A stretch of 64,000 nucleotides of DNA from Taiwanofungus camphoratus (Eukaryota; Basidiomycota; Agaricomycetes; Polyporales; Taiwanofungaceae): NCBI GenBank assembly GCA_003999685.1, contig CP021226.1, positions 496,001-560,000 on the forward strand. The letters are read 5' to 3'. A model generated the notes under the pieces. The model saw only the letters and a program-made list of their open reading frames with translations, was not told where the DNA came from and made no database searches. Position 1 is the stretch's first letter. Each line of letters starts with the position of its first letter. Shown piece after piece: positions 21,682-33,514 of this stretch. The translations under genes were made by a program, and so were the position numbers.

Positions 21682-24314
21682 TTATGCAGAATTGACAGGT
21701 ACTGTCAATTCCCTCACATTACTAGTTCTTCGCTGCACCTCGAGGAAATACTCAACCGCTTTCTTTGCTATACGTTCCTTGTCTTCCGCACCGTGTACCT
21801 CGCGAGCAGTCTCCTCCATCGCGCGGCGGAAATGGTCTCTCAGGTCGAAGGAGGCCAGCCGGAGGACCTTCCTCGTCTCACTGCTCACCCTCAGCGCGTG
21901 TGCATCGACAAATGTCTCTGTGAGCTTTTCGTCATCCCCCTTGGCCAGCGTCGCCTTGATACGACGGCCAATGGTTCTCGGAATCGTGCTTGGCAGCTCG
22001 AGGATGAAATATACCGACAGACCAATTGTAACCGCGCCAATGACCGGAGCAGCCCATTTACGAGCAGTCTCATTCTCGACTAGATCCCACACGCGGACTA
22101 TGCCCTCGATAAGGCCGCGAGCACCAAGGGCCTTGCCACCGACCATTGTCAGTGCACCCAAACCAACGGATGCGACACTCAAAGCGCTGACAGGTGAGTC
22201 CACTTCTTCATCACCCTTTTTGTCTCCAAAGTGGACCCAGAACTGGTGGTGAACATCGAATAGATCGAAGAAAGTCGTCTCCAGCATGTCAGGGCGCTGG
22301 GCAAGGCCAATACCCAGTCCGTGGACACCACCAGCAACGACAGCCCCTGAGGGGAAGCGCTGCGACTTGCTGCGCGTGTTCTTGCCCCTGGCTCGAACAG
22401 AGAACATTGCCTCCGGCATAAAAATCCTGCGAACCCGCTCTGCGCCTTTGGGAAGATGCTCGTCGCCCAAATGCTGAATCTTGTTCACAGCATTTGTAGT
22501 CGTAACACGCGCTTCATCCTCAGCGAACTTGACGGCAATGTCCAGACTAGTGAGTAGCGCCCTTCGGACCTCCTTGGCATAATCCCATATACCCAAGAGA
22601 CCGGGGTAGGAAGGCAGGACAATGACAGACGGGTCGACAGCAGGCTTGCCCTGTCCGACGAGTTCGAGAGCATCGGTAAGAAGCTCCTTCGTCCTCACGA
22701 GGGTACGCGTCGTTCCGTCTTCTTCAACACATTCGAGGCTCGTCTCAAACGACTCACGTCCACTTTCCAACTTGTCTAGTATGGGACGGCTCCTGCTGAG
22801 GTCTTCCTTCGCACGCTCAGCTTCCGCTTGTGCAACAATGGCATTCGCCGAAACAAGAAGGTCGATGTCGGAGAGCAGATGATGCAAGTAGGTCGATACA
22901 GGAGCCAGCTTCGACTTGGATCGTTTAACGAGCACGAATGAGCGCAGAGACGACTCCAGGCAGTCAAATGCGGTGTTGCTAGCTTGCAAGGCGGTCGACG
23001 AGTCAACAAAGTGCACAAGCTCATCAGCGTCCTCATATGTCCTCGGACTGAGCTGCTTGATCTGCTCCAGTACAAGACGCCGGCACTTGGCCTTGTCGCG
23101 AATCTGTTCATACTTGTTCACGACAATGAAGATGTAGGCCTTCTCCTTGCTCGCGGTAGTCAAAAACTCCTTGGCAGATAGCGTGAAGTGGTTTTCGGCT
23201 GACACCACAAAGACGACGACATCGATTTCCTCTTGTCGGGCGAAAACCGCAGTAGTGTCAACGAGATCGCGGTTCAAACCAGGAGCATCGATGAGTGAAA
23301 TATCGACGACACCGTTGCTAAGCAGGGACTTGGCAGGCTCGCGGCTGTCTGCGACATACACCCTCAGGACCTGTTCGACGTTCTCATTCTCAGACACTAT
23401 GGACTCCAAATCAGACAACTTGGCGCGAGTAAACGTCGACTCGTCGCTGATCGAGTACGGTACGCCCTGCTTGAGAATGTGAACCTCTTCTTTTCCATCG
23501 TTCTCGGCCGTGGCATCGTGAACCTCGCAAAAAGCTGTTGTGCAAGGTTGCTGGTCGATAGGCATGACCTCGCGTTGCAGCAACGCGTTGACGAAGGTCG
23601 ACTTGCCCGCGTTAAGGTCGCCTGTAACGAGCACCTTGGATGAGGTATCCTCGACGCGCAGCCGGAGCTTGTTAATATAGTTGACAGCGTTCTTAATGCG
23701 CTCGTCCAGGAGATTCGCAATCGAAGATTTTTCCAACTGCGAGACGAGGGCGGCAGGTGAACTCGACGACCCGTGTGCGCCTAGTTTGAGGTCAAGACGA
23801 AAGACATGAAAATCTCCAGCATCCGAAGGTGAGATAAGATGATCCGCATCATCCTCAACGAGCGTCCCTGAATCGTCGTTCTCATCTGCTATAGATGCCA
23901 AGGTGATAGAGCTAGTCATGCCCTTCCGGGCTGGATTGACGATGACTTCCGCCTGGAAAGTCGGGTCGTCAGGGAAGCAGAGTGAGTGACGCTTGCTCTT
24001 GCGCCTTGAGGACCCTGAAGATTCCACGTCCGTTGACTGCTCGCGCAGCTGGGGGTATCGAACAACCCATTTCTCCTTGTTGAACTCCCTGATATCGCCA
24101 AGTATAGACTGCGTAGAGTCAATGGCGATGAGCAACCTGTGCACAACAAAGTTAGAGTGCTTCTCTCAACGCACATCGACAGTGTGCTATACCTGTCTTT
24201 TTGCCCAACGTACGCCTCCTGCACATCCTCTGCGTTCCGATATCTCACAACATTCTGAGTCATTGGAAGCGGCGACTGAGTCACCCCAGACGCAGGAAAA
24301 TACGACATAGCCAT
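21682..24314 (-). CDS. FZO1: Fzo1/mitofusin, mitochondrial outer-membrane fusion GTPase
   Basis: Dynamin-related GTPase that tethers and fuses mitochondrial outer membranes. Two coding exons are visible: 24314-24193 and 24136-21682, with a 56-nt GT-AG intron between them. They give about 858 residues, normal for fungal Fzo1. An N-terminal region (YRNAEDVQEAYVGQKDR then LLIAIDSTQSILGDI) leads to the GTPase domain: P-loop GDLNAGKSTFVNALL, switch DQQPCTTAFCEV, DxxG-type LIDAPGLN, and VVNKYE for NKxD. Toward the C-terminus are two hydrophobic segments around LTMVGGKALG and VIGAVTIGLSVYFILELPS, then a heptad-rich tail (EETAREVHGAEDKERIAKKA). I chose ATG 24314 (MAMSYFPASG) because no ATG lies in frame further upstream before a stop; a spliced upstream exon is possible. 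Confidence 0.93.
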
Positions 24315-26067
24315 AAAGCTTTTAGTATCCCTGTATGAATTAAATGATAGGTCGATGAGAGAACCAGCTGGTCGCTGTTGCACCGTCGTCGTCGTGGGTA
24401 AAGTTTCAGCGAAACCCGTCACTGATTCTGAGTAACAGCTCCGAACGGCTGGTTCCGAGACTAGTCGACATGTTTCCGTCGGAGCCTCAAAATTGCCTCA
24501 GCTCTGAGCCTCGGCACAGGGCCGAGAAGAGCGGAGATAGGAAAGAGCTATTTTAGTGAAATTCCAGCAAGTACACGTCGCCCGGTATCCTCCGAATAGT
24601 TTCCAGACTCTCCTCTCTGGTCAGCCTGACAACACACGTGATGGTATACACCTTGTTTCTCTGTTCGTTTTCGCTGGTCAGCAACTTGGAAATTCTGCAA
24701 CATTCACGTTGGAATACTTGATTCAAAAAGTTCTGTCGTATTCAGCTCAGCATCATACACATAGGGCTTTCGACTCTCGAAGACTGCATGGCATTTGCTG
24801 TACTTCTCGCATCCACAATTGAGCCTATCCTTACTTTGAACGCTTTGGTCTCACCACAAAGGGATACTTTCGCCTTGTACAAGTCCAGCTGCTTGACATA
24901 CTGTCAAGCTCTGTGTCCCTTTCTCGGTTTTGCGGGTGAAACCTCAGGTGTTCTCTGGCATAACATTCTAGGGCACCGATATGATAGAACCTTCAGGGAC
25001 AGCAGGTGTACGTTGAAACCTGCCCAGACTTCAATGCGATGTTCTTTGGAAGCTTGTAAGTGCTTGAAGCCGTGCCTCAGAAATGTTCCGTGCCACGGCA
25101 TGGCTGGTTATTGCTAATGTGGGCTGATTATAACAGGCACGGATTGTGTCGGGCTGCAGTGACGAGAAGGATCCTTATTCTCCATTTGCATTAAATATCT
25201 CAGGAATAGTATAACCAGCACTTCTTTGGCATTGTGGCGTTGTTTTACACAATAACTGTAGCTCTTTACGGCCTTCAGACCGTTGAAGTACACAAGACTA
25301 AATCTATGTTGATTAGAAGCGGGTACAGGGCGGTAGAAGAAGAAAATCCAAGCGCACGACTGTAATTTACCGGCAAGTCCTGATACGGTCGGCGTCTGCC
25401 GTCGCTCCTTTGCAGCCTGAGAGTCGCTGTTGTTGGAGGATTCATCTCGTTTCAATTAATACAGCTTGTCGCCAACGTATCTTATTGGGAGGGCTCAGAT
25501 CATTCGTCCCGGTACGCGGAAAACGATTGCGTGCAGCGTTCCGTGAACATGTTCAAAGCTGTAAGAGTATGTAGGCAAGATGGTAGTCTCCTGCTAGAGC
25601 GCTTCTTTTCTGTACCTAGCGGGACTAAGCAGATAGGATCGTGGCAGTTTTATTCTGACTCCAAACTTCGAGAATATCACTGAAATGACATTGTGATTTG
25701 AGTTCTTTTTACAAACGCCGATTATGAACTTATACCTTAGCGTCAGTCTTGGCCAAGATAGCGCTTGATGACTCCTTTCACACATGTTGCAAGGACGCCC
25801 GACATAGTCCCGACATCATTATGGCAAATGTGGCCTGTTAGTTCCCTTCGACTTCTCACAGTTCCATCCGACGGGGTCAGTCGTCGACAGTATTCAGGCG
25901 TCTCTCTGGACACCCTTACTTCGTCCGGTACTTGATATCTATCACTGAATAATGTAAGACTTCTTGTGTCTAGACTCCAAACTGGTGCCGGTATCGGAGA
26001 TCCTCATTTATAACAGACTGGGCAGGACAGCCACGGACGAAACCGACGTTGATACAAGCTTCACAAC
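24315..26067. other. Intergenic, 1.75 kb, no gene seen
   Basis: Divergent space between FZO1 (leftward) and the GH16 gene (rightward), so it should carry both promoters. Short frames on both strands show no family features. The 15-mer TCCGACGGGGTCAGT at 25867-25881 recurs at 33874-33888, suggesting a fragment of a dispersed repeat. Confidence 0.4.
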
Positions 26068-27623
26068 ATGGTTCAATTGTTCTCCACCATTGCTCTTCTC
26101 TTACCGGCCCTAGCGAATGCTCAGTACCAAGTGGTGAAGGAATATGCGGGTGCATCCTTCTTCAATGACTGGGACTTCTATAATCATTGTGCGAATGAGT
26201 TGCCTACCCTTACATGACCTATGATATATGGTTGTTCTGCAGACGACAATCTCACGAACGGAAACGTGAAGCAAGTCTATTTCCCAGTGAAGCACTTATT
26301 CGACCACTCATAACAATATGATCCTCCAGCTTCTTGAGTGCAAGCGATGCGTCTAAGGATAATCTGGCTTATGTTAACAGCGCAGGAAATGCGATAATGA
26401 AAGTAGACAATTCTTCAGAAGTATCAGTGGGCCAGAGCCGTAACAGCATCCGAATATCGACCAAAGATCACTTTACGGTTGGTAGCCTGTGGATTGCGGA
26501 CATGTTGCATGTGCCCTACGGAGTGAGAGTGTCTCGCCGCCCATGGAGCTCCGAACTGAATATCCTCGTAGTGTTCCGTCTGGCCTGCTTTTTGGTCTTC
26601 GGCAGTAGATTGGCCCAACGGGGGAGAGGAACGTGATCTTTCTCACAACATTGTATCACCACTAATGGGCGCTCCAACAACAGATAGATACCTTCGAGGG
26701 TGTTAATCAAGTCACAATGAACCAGATGGCCCTTCACACCGCTTCGGTAAGTTTCACATGTGCTTGAAGTAATAGGTAGTATCTCAAATCTAGCTTAAGG
26801 GCTGCACACATTCTTCTTCGGCAGTCCAATCCAGTAAACTGATCAACTCAACGGATTGCTCTACGCTTCTGAACGGCAACCAAGGATGTGTTGTTACTGA
26901 CCCGTCTCCAAGCTCCTATGGTGCAGGTGAGGTTACTAGTGCACATTGCTAACGGCCAGATACTATGAATCATCAATTTCTTGTAGACTTCGCAAACAGT
27001 GGTGGAGGTGTATTTGTTACTGAGTTCGCGACTAAAGGAGTGTCGTGAGTACGAACAGAATGTGCCGTCTATCTGTGTCATACTGAGTAGACTCATGCAG
27101 AATATGGTTTTTCAATGTGTGAAGCACCCGTTGTTGATATTCATAGCTGCTGACTACGTTGTAGCGTTCCTCAATACCCGATACCCTACAAGGCAACATC
27201 AGTACTCTGAACACTACTACTTTGGGTATCCCGGTGGCCAATTGGCCGTCAAGCAACTGCTCAATCAACCAATTCTTTCAACCACAAAGTCTTGTCTTCG
27301 ATATCACGCTGTGTGGTGGTAATTATAATATCATATCTACATATGCATCGCTTTCTTGACGACCCTTATTTAATGCAGAATATGCCGGGAACAATAATGT
27401 GTTCACACAAACCTGCTCCGGTACTTGCTACGATGACTATGTCACAGGATCACCATCAAACTATGACACGGCCTACTTCGAAATTCAATACGTCAGAGTC
27501 TACGGCCAGACTGGTGAAATGACCGTCATCGCATCAAGTGCGTGTCAATCCAAGCTGTTCCGTTCAGCATCGCTCGCAATATTGGCATTAGGCATCACTA
27601 TCGGCCTATCCCTGGCTTTCTGA
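26068..27623 (+). CDS. Secreted GH16 beta-glucanase (laminarinase-like), possibly damaged
   Basis: Glycoside hydrolase family 16 member, likely acting on beta-1,3/1,4-glucans outside the cell. The ATG at 26068 starts a signal peptide (MVQLFSTIALLLPALANA). Exons then give YQVVKEYAGASFFNDWDFYN, NGNVNFLSASDASKDNLAYV, WIADMLHVPYG joined to CSVWPAFWSSAVDWPNGGE, FEGVNQVTMNQMALHTAS, DFANSGGGVFVTEFATKG and IPVANWPSSNCSINQFF. The last exon (TCYDDYVTGSPSNYDTAYFE) ends in a hydrophobic stretch ALGITIGLSLAF, perhaps a GPI signal. The second intron (26271-26329) has a GC donor. The intron after GGE has no GT at the expected place: either a GA donor keeps the catalytic box as GGEIDTFEG, or a GT four bases on gives GGEEHTFEG, losing the central Asp of ExDxxE. 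The region 27107-27190 needs an 84-nt intron or is damaged. Confidence 0.72.
26271..26329 (+). other. GC-AG intron in the GH16 gene
   Basis: Splicing AACGTGAA|GCAAGT to CTCCAG|CTTCTT restores the reading NGNVNFLSASDAS, the sequence expected at this place in GH16 enzymes. The nearest GT (26266) would shift the frame. GCAAGT is the usual form of the rare GC donor. Confidence 0.75.
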
Positions 27624-28240
27624 GATGACTGATGAAAGAGAAAATTGCGACCGCTTCTGGAAGGGCACTGCGAATGTCGTTCCCCTCCCTTCCCTTCGTT
27701 GATTGACAATGGGCGCCTCCGTTACGTAAAGTGGAAATGGATAATTCTAGTGAACTTAGACTGATACCATGGCTTATCATCACATCTTGCTACGCAATCC
27801 GATCTCACGATCCCTGCAGTTGGTTATCGCTTGTCTTTTTAAGACATTCCGCGTGAGTACGGTGTAGTGGCGTAATCATGGCAAGTAAGTCTAAAATATA
27901 CAACTTTCGGCGTACGAGGGAACTGCTCGCTTGCAGTTCGAATACTTCCTTACTCATTTTCAGTGATTTGAAACATCTAGATAATTGGGGAAATCCCATT
28001 ATCTACGCAGATCCCAGGCTCTTGTAATAAGTACCTGCCGGTATCTTTCCAACCTCCGGGAGCGATACGGCGGTCTATATCGGGATCATCAACGTGAAGT
28101 CTGTTTTCAAGATAACTGACTAGTGTGGACTGTCACATTCGGAGTTCCGGAATCTGGCTGACTGTACATTGGCTCGGTGCGTGGAAGCCGGGGTGACAGT
28201 ATATTACAGACGACATTCTAGGCGACAACATTTCTCAGAT
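27624..28240. other. Intergenic between GH16 and SDR genes
   Basis: About 600 bp holding the GH16 3' flank and the promoter side of the rightward SDR gene. No further gene is seen. Confidence 0.4.
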
Positions 28241-29337
28241 ATGGCCTCTGAAAGTCTAACCGACAGCGCGAAACTGTTCAGCGTGGAGGGGCTGGTTGCA
28301 GTGGTGACCGGTGGGGCGACTGGTATATGTGTTGTCCTTCTCTATTCAGACATTTCATGTATAACACCTCCCAGGAATCGGATTGATGATTGCCACGGCT
28401 TTGGAGAACAGTGGTGCTATTGTATACATTGTATCGAGGAGATTGCAGGCTCTGGAGGCGGCAGTGAGCACATCCAGTGTAAGTCTCAGCTGCTCCGTTT
28501 CAATCTTTCCTGGTTATAATCTGTCCTACCCGTGGATATCACGCAGCGGTATGGGAATATGATTGCTCTCCAAGGGGATGTCACGGATCGTGAATCTCTA
28601 CTTTCTGTGGTGGAGACGATCAAGGCCCGCCATGGATACATCAACCTACTAGTTAACAATGCCGGCGTTTTACTGAATGTACAGCCCAAACTACCTGGAC
28701 CCAAAGAGACAGACATTAAGACTTATCAAGAAATCTTGTGGAATGTTGATAGTGTTGAAGACTGGGCCAAGACATTTAACGTCAATGTCACCGCCGTCTA
28801 CTATTGCACTGTTGCCTTCATGGAACTTTTACATGCTGGGAACGAGCGTAGTAAGCCGAACGGTATCACGAGCCAAGTGATCACAATATCCAGCCTTGCG
28901 TCCTTCAGGAAAGACAGCGCGATTTTCAACCTACCGTATTCTCTTAGCAAGGTGGCGGTGACGCACCTTGGCAAGATGCTGTCTCATTACTTCAAAGACT
29001 GGCAAATTCGTAGCAACATCATCGCACCAGGACTATTTCCATCTGGTGTGGATCGAATTTGCGGCTATCCAATACTGTCTCCTGACTTGAAGTGCGCTGA
29101 CAGAAATGACTGACGGGATGGTCGCGCCGAGCACCTTCCTCCAGACAATCCCTCTCCAGCGAATGGGCGGGATCGACGATATCGGAGGTTTGGTACTTTT
29201 CTTAGCAAGCAAGGTCAGTGACTGCAGTGTCCATAAAGGATTGTTAACCAATTGTCCTGTAGGCTGGGGCTTACATCGATGGGGCTGTACATCTCTTGGA
29301 TGGAGGGAGGCTAATATCGTTACCTTCGACTATGTGA
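28241..29337 (+). CDS. Short-chain dehydrogenase/reductase
   Basis: NAD(P)-dependent SDR of about 300 residues in five exons. The ATG at 28241 begins MASESLTDSAKLF. The cofactor motif is TGGATGIG, with the last GIG supplied after the first intron (GIGLMIATALENSGA). Then come LQGDVTDRESL, LLVNNAGVLLN, the catalytic Ser in ITISSLASF and the YxxxK pair as YSLSK, followed by NIIAPGLFPSEMTDG. The last exons give GGIDDIGGLVLFLASKAGAY and DGAVHLLDGGR, ending at TGA 29335-29337. All catalytic residues are present and the exon joins keep frame, so it looks functional. Its substrate is unknown. It runs toward the dioxygenase gene (convergent, about 215 bp apart), and the O-methyltransferase follows, which suggests small-molecule tailoring. 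Confidence 0.88.
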
Positions 29338-29552
29338 CTGATTAAGCCACATTTACTCGATCTTCCTGTCGTAAGCTGTAAGCCGCATCTAGTTCAAGTG
29401 GTTTGGGGCGATATGGGGCATTGCCACCTCTTTCGCTGACACAGTATGTAACACGAAGAATCACAAACCTAGCTTTAATCGTACATCATGTTTTACAAGC
29501 AGTCTGGATTATATCATCACATTCGTATTAGCTACTCTCAAACCTCAAACCT

Positions 29553-31087
29553 TCACTTTGAATGACCGTAAGTCGCGTCTAAGCGAGACTTGACATACTC
29601 TCCTGCAGTCACAACTTCGTACTTGGCAGGTCTGTCTTCTGAAATGCAGTTAGGCAAGGCCTTGTAGTGGTTGTCAGTCTCTTCACGCGGGCGTAATAGG
29701 CGATTGTCAAAAGGACCAACGGGGTTCCAAGTGGCATTACGATCTGACAGAAAAGTGCTTACCTCCAGTTTCACATTGTAGTCTGTGCCAAAGAATAAGG
29801 GCATTGAGTACCGCTCGATTCCCGAGCGGTTGACAGCGCGGTGAACAGTTGACTTAAAAACGTCATCTGAACAGGTCTGCATCAGGATAATACGATGTGA
29901 TAAGGGCCCGTTGGGACTACGCACTTGTCCACCTTGCGAATTGATCGCCTAAACTTAAAATCGAACAGTGTCAGTATTGCTAGAATACGAGAAACAAGCT
30001 GAGACGAACTTCACGACGAGGGTGCCAGGGATAGGCACAGCATCAATCCACCTTCCGTTGTTGTTCAACACTTGTAATGCTTGTACATCGTCTTGCCATA
30101 GAATTGTGAAGCACTGCGCCAAAAGTCAATGCCAAACCATACGGTATTTTTACTCAAAAGACCTCATAGCTAGATAAGCCTCAGATCAATATGATCATGA
30201 AAGTAATTTCGACTACGTACTCCGTGTGTGCTCCAATCCCCTCTATTCGATCATCCATAGCGCCGGTCTGCGGTGGATAATACAGCATGCGCATGATAGC
30301 CGCTGGCTTGGTCGTCTATATGACAGGTTTCAGGCCCGCACAGAGAAACAGTCACAAATGAGTCACCTTGTCGTTAAAGAAGTCCTCAGGAAGATTGAGT
30401 GCTAGTGCGAATAGTGGGAATAACTGTTGACCAAGTCGAACAGCAGCATGACTTAATCAGTAATATTTCAGCCATCGAACTGGGACAAGCAAGCAAGCAA
30501 GCAGTTTACTAGTATTCGAGCGCTGCTCGCCTAAAATCAGGGAGTCCATCAGGCCAGACGTTTCCGCCAGTCATTTCTCCATCGTCCGAGCGAGAAACTC
30601 CAACTTCATTGTCTTCCCAGCCGAGATCGAAACCTTCGTGCAAGTCCCCTCGGTTTTCTGGATTTGTGTTCTCGCCTAGGAGTGGGGTGTAGCCTTTGTA
30701 ATTGGTACTGTTATAGATATCCAGAGACATCTTGGAAGGCAACGGGAGGGAGAAAAATCGCTTTGCAGCATTGACAGCTCCGGTGATTGTCGATTGGGGA
30801 ATTGTGTGATTTTTTACTGTAGGAACGTCTTGGTCAAGTTACCAGAGAACAGCCACCCTTACTGACCGTAGAAAAATCCAACATTGACGCAAGCTTCTCG
30901 AATGCTTTGTGCCAATGCCTTTCGTTCAAGATGGTCTGCGTTAGCAAGGTCCTGCAGATCACTGGATTAATGCATGCGTGTCAGTGGTAGATGTCTCAAC
31001 CGATTTGCGACGGTCAAAGGACATTTGAATAACTTACATGATAGGGATCTCTTCGAAATTGCCCTGGTCGAGGTGGCTTGCCAGCAT
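29553..31087 (-). CDS. 2-oxoglutarate/Fe(II)-dependent dioxygenase (isopenicillin N synthase-like)
   Basis: Oxygenase of the IPNS/DIOX family. The proposed start is ATG 31087 (MLASHLDQGNFEEIPI). Spliced exons give IDLQDLANADHLERKALAQS, REACVNVGFFYVKNH, KRFFSLPLPSKMSL, YKGYTPLLGENTNPENRGDL, GQQLFPLFALALNLPEDFF and LYYPPQTGAMDDRIEGIGAHT. The Fe(II) motif HxD is completed only if a 7-nt microexon (30163-30169) is used: GIGAHTDYECFTILWQ. Next come VVNLGDQFARWTNDVFKSTV and HRAVNRSGIERYSMPLFF, with the third Fe ligand His and the 2-oxoglutarate-binding Arg. The C-terminus DRPAKYEVVTAGEYVKSRL ends at 29553. Several introns are present and no lasting stop was found. The reaction is unknown; the neighbouring SDR and O-methyltransferase suggest a shared pathway. 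Confidence 0.87.
30163..30169 (-). other. Predicted 7-nt microexon (CTATGAG)
   Basis: On the minus strand, ACACGGA|GTACGT...ATCTAG|CTATGAG|GTCTTT...GCGCAG|TGCTTC reads H-T-D-Y-E-C-F-T, the invariant family segment. Both flanking introns are GT-AG and about 50-55 nt long. Skipping the 7 nt loses the metal-binding Asp and shifts the frame. Confidence 0.75.
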
Positions 31088-31706
31088 ACCTATAAGTTCT
31101 TCTGTTGTACAAATACAAGCTGGCTCTGCTCTCAGGCGTTCTTGGCACAAGTCATTGATGGATCCATCGTGGATTCCAGCTTGAGGATCAAGTCACTTGC
31201 AGATGTGCGGCTTGAAGCAGATCATTTCGGAAAGCATGATCGGCTCCTGGCGACGTCGGCTACTGCCGAGAGCCATTTTTTCTCAAGACAGAATGGCGAA
31301 TCTCAAAGCTGACCGGACACTGAGTGCCACAGAGCGGCATTGTAAGTATAGGTAATATGAGAGCCAGGAAACTCGGGAAGCTGCGCCCTGTAAATCAATC
31401 GCTCGAGCGGCCTTCCGAGGCACTCGATAATTTCAAAGTTTCGTGTGCGCAAGTCGTGCACTCCTTCCCTGCACTCATTCCCTGCACCTGTGCCGTATAA
31501 TACTGACATTGGACCTGCGTATCGACTCAATCGAGTGAGACTAGCCAATTTGGTTACTGTCTATACAAGTACAACTTGAGCGATGCAATTGACAGCCGGT
31601 GTGTTGAACACTCCACAATGTTATTGATACAGGTCAGCAGACAGCGCCGCGAAGCCAGTTGATGTTTGGCGACACGAACCAGGCGAACGCCCCTTTCGAT
31701 GGCGCC
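31088..31706. other. Intergenic between dioxygenase and O-methyltransferase
   Basis: The 81-codon minus frame at 31303-31548 does not resemble a known family and joins nothing. The region lies upstream of the dioxygenase start and downstream of the methyltransferase stop (both genes leftward), so it probably holds the dioxygenase promoter. Confidence 0.4.
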
Positions 31707-33514
31707 TTATACAGGCACAGCCACAGTTTGAGGTAACCAGCTTTGATGAGCTTGGTGCACTTCAACAGTCCGGAAGCCAGTCTGCGACAACAGGCCCGCG
31801 AACTCGGGAACAATACGCTCGCATGCATTGAGATTGCTCAACATCTAGGGAAAGTTCCGAAGAGAGTCAACAAAAGCACCGACGGGTACGACGTTCATGA
31901 CATACATTGATATCCTGCTTGTATGATAAGGAGTTCGCGGCGCCCCAGTTGGGAAGTAATGGCTCGGGCGCAAGAGCCTCCGGGTCGGCCTTTCCTGTGT
32001 CTTCTCCTTCAACTGTTGGGTCGCGGGATGCGTACAACATGATGTTGTCCACGATGACGATGCGGGTGGACTTGTTGTTCCCTATGCTCTCACGTATGCG
32101 CTTCAGGATCTGGACACATTCAGCGTCTGGCCAGTTGTGCAAGATCATCCGGAGGAGAAAGACGGCAATGTTGCCATTGTTAGAAGCAGGCTGTGGCTGG
32201 AAGAAGTCGTGTGCTAGACAATGGTCGTTTGCTTACAAACAGTCGGGTAGTAGCACACCATGAGACACACCTTGGAATGATACTCTTCCCTGCGCAAGCG
32301 CCTCGGGCTGCTTCGTCTGCCAGAACTATGGATCCGTGAGAAACGGTGAAAGCTGTGTGAACAAAGGTTTGCAATGCTCACAGCAAGAGCCTCGGCGATG
32401 ACCCTTTCCGAATCTTGAACGATAAAATGGATCTGCGGACAGGACTGCACAATCGGAAGGGAGGCCGAGCCGACACCACCTCCACAGTCCACGATGATGC
32501 TCCCTTCTGGGAGACTAGACCACTTGAAACCTGATTGATACGTTAAATTCAAACCAAATTGACATTCGCAAGATCAATCACCGCGCAAGATGGCATCTGA
32601 TGGGGACAGGCTATTCACGCCATTCATGGCCATGCCGAAGCGCTTCAAGCGAGGACGGTTTTCGGGTAAACTGAGCCAGTCGTACATCTTGATGTTCCTA
32701 ACGCCCGGCCATGCCAGTGCAAATGGTGCATCGAAGGGCGAGAATGAGTTGGTGGTCGCAGGGTCCTTCAAGATCTCGGGGATGCACATAGAATTGCGCA
32801 TGATTTCATCCGTGCTGCGTCAAGCAAGGATACGCTAGTCAGTTGGGTTGGACACGGCCGCCAATAGTGGGAACGTACGACAAGCCAACCAAGGCCGCAA
32901 CACCGTTGAAACATCGTATTTCTCCTCAGGCCGGGCTTGGAGTTCTGCTAGAGATTTGCCGGTATCCATAACAGTCGAAATGTAGTTGTTTGCAAATACG
33001 TTAGGTGAGACTTCTTCAAAGACATAGTGTGTTGCAAGTAGACGAAGCACTCGTCCTGTGTATAACAATTGTGAGACAACCCCAACGAGTGGTGATCGCC
33101 TTACACACCTAGCTTGTGGTAGTTGACATTGTTGTAAGCACCGATTTCCGTGATATGCAGGGCTTTTTGCGGCCCCTTCCCTTTTTCTCGGAGGATTTCT
33201 ATCACGTGTGTCTCGACTGCAACTCGAAGAGAGGAGCACAATTGGTGCTAAGACCACAGAATGACCAGAGTATTATTTCGCAAGGTAAAATCGCTCACCC
33301 CCGTGGCCATGTCCATTATGTAGCGCTCAGGGGTTCGAACGAGCGCGATCAGCTGCGAGGCAGCTGCAACAACCTTCAAGGATGGCTCAAGGAATTCGAC
33401 CCTGGCGGCAGACGCGGAATGCTCGGTAGTCTGCAAGGAATTCTGAAGTTCCTTCAATTGTGCCACCGACGTCGAGATAACGGACGACAGCGCCTCAATC
33501 TGCTTGATATCCAT
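31707..33514 (-). CDS. SAM-dependent O-methyltransferase (COMT-like, fungal secondary-metabolite type)
   Basis: Class of O-methyltransferases that act on phenolic or heterocyclic hydroxyls. The ATG at 33514 starts a helical N-terminal region (MDIKQIEALSSVISTSVAQL). The dimerisation/winged-helix domain follows: HQLCSSLRVAVETHVIEILR, ALHITEIGAYNNVNYHKL, VLRLLATHYVFEEVSP. Then come DAPFALAWPGVRNIKMYDWL, the SAM-binding loop IIVDCGGGVGSASLPI, and, across an intron, RVSFQ joined to AHDFFQPQPASNNGN. The catalytic His lies in FLLRMILHNWPDAECVQIL. The last exon (MLSNLNACERIVPEFAGLL) ends with VAVPV and TAA at 31707. Exon joins keep frame throughout, so the gene looks intact. It shares its strand with the dioxygenase to its left. 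Confidence 0.9.

Noticed and set aside
24788-25117. A 109-codon plus frame in the FZO1-GH16 spacer
   Set aside because: Composition looks random and the apparent hydrophobic start is not followed by a domain.
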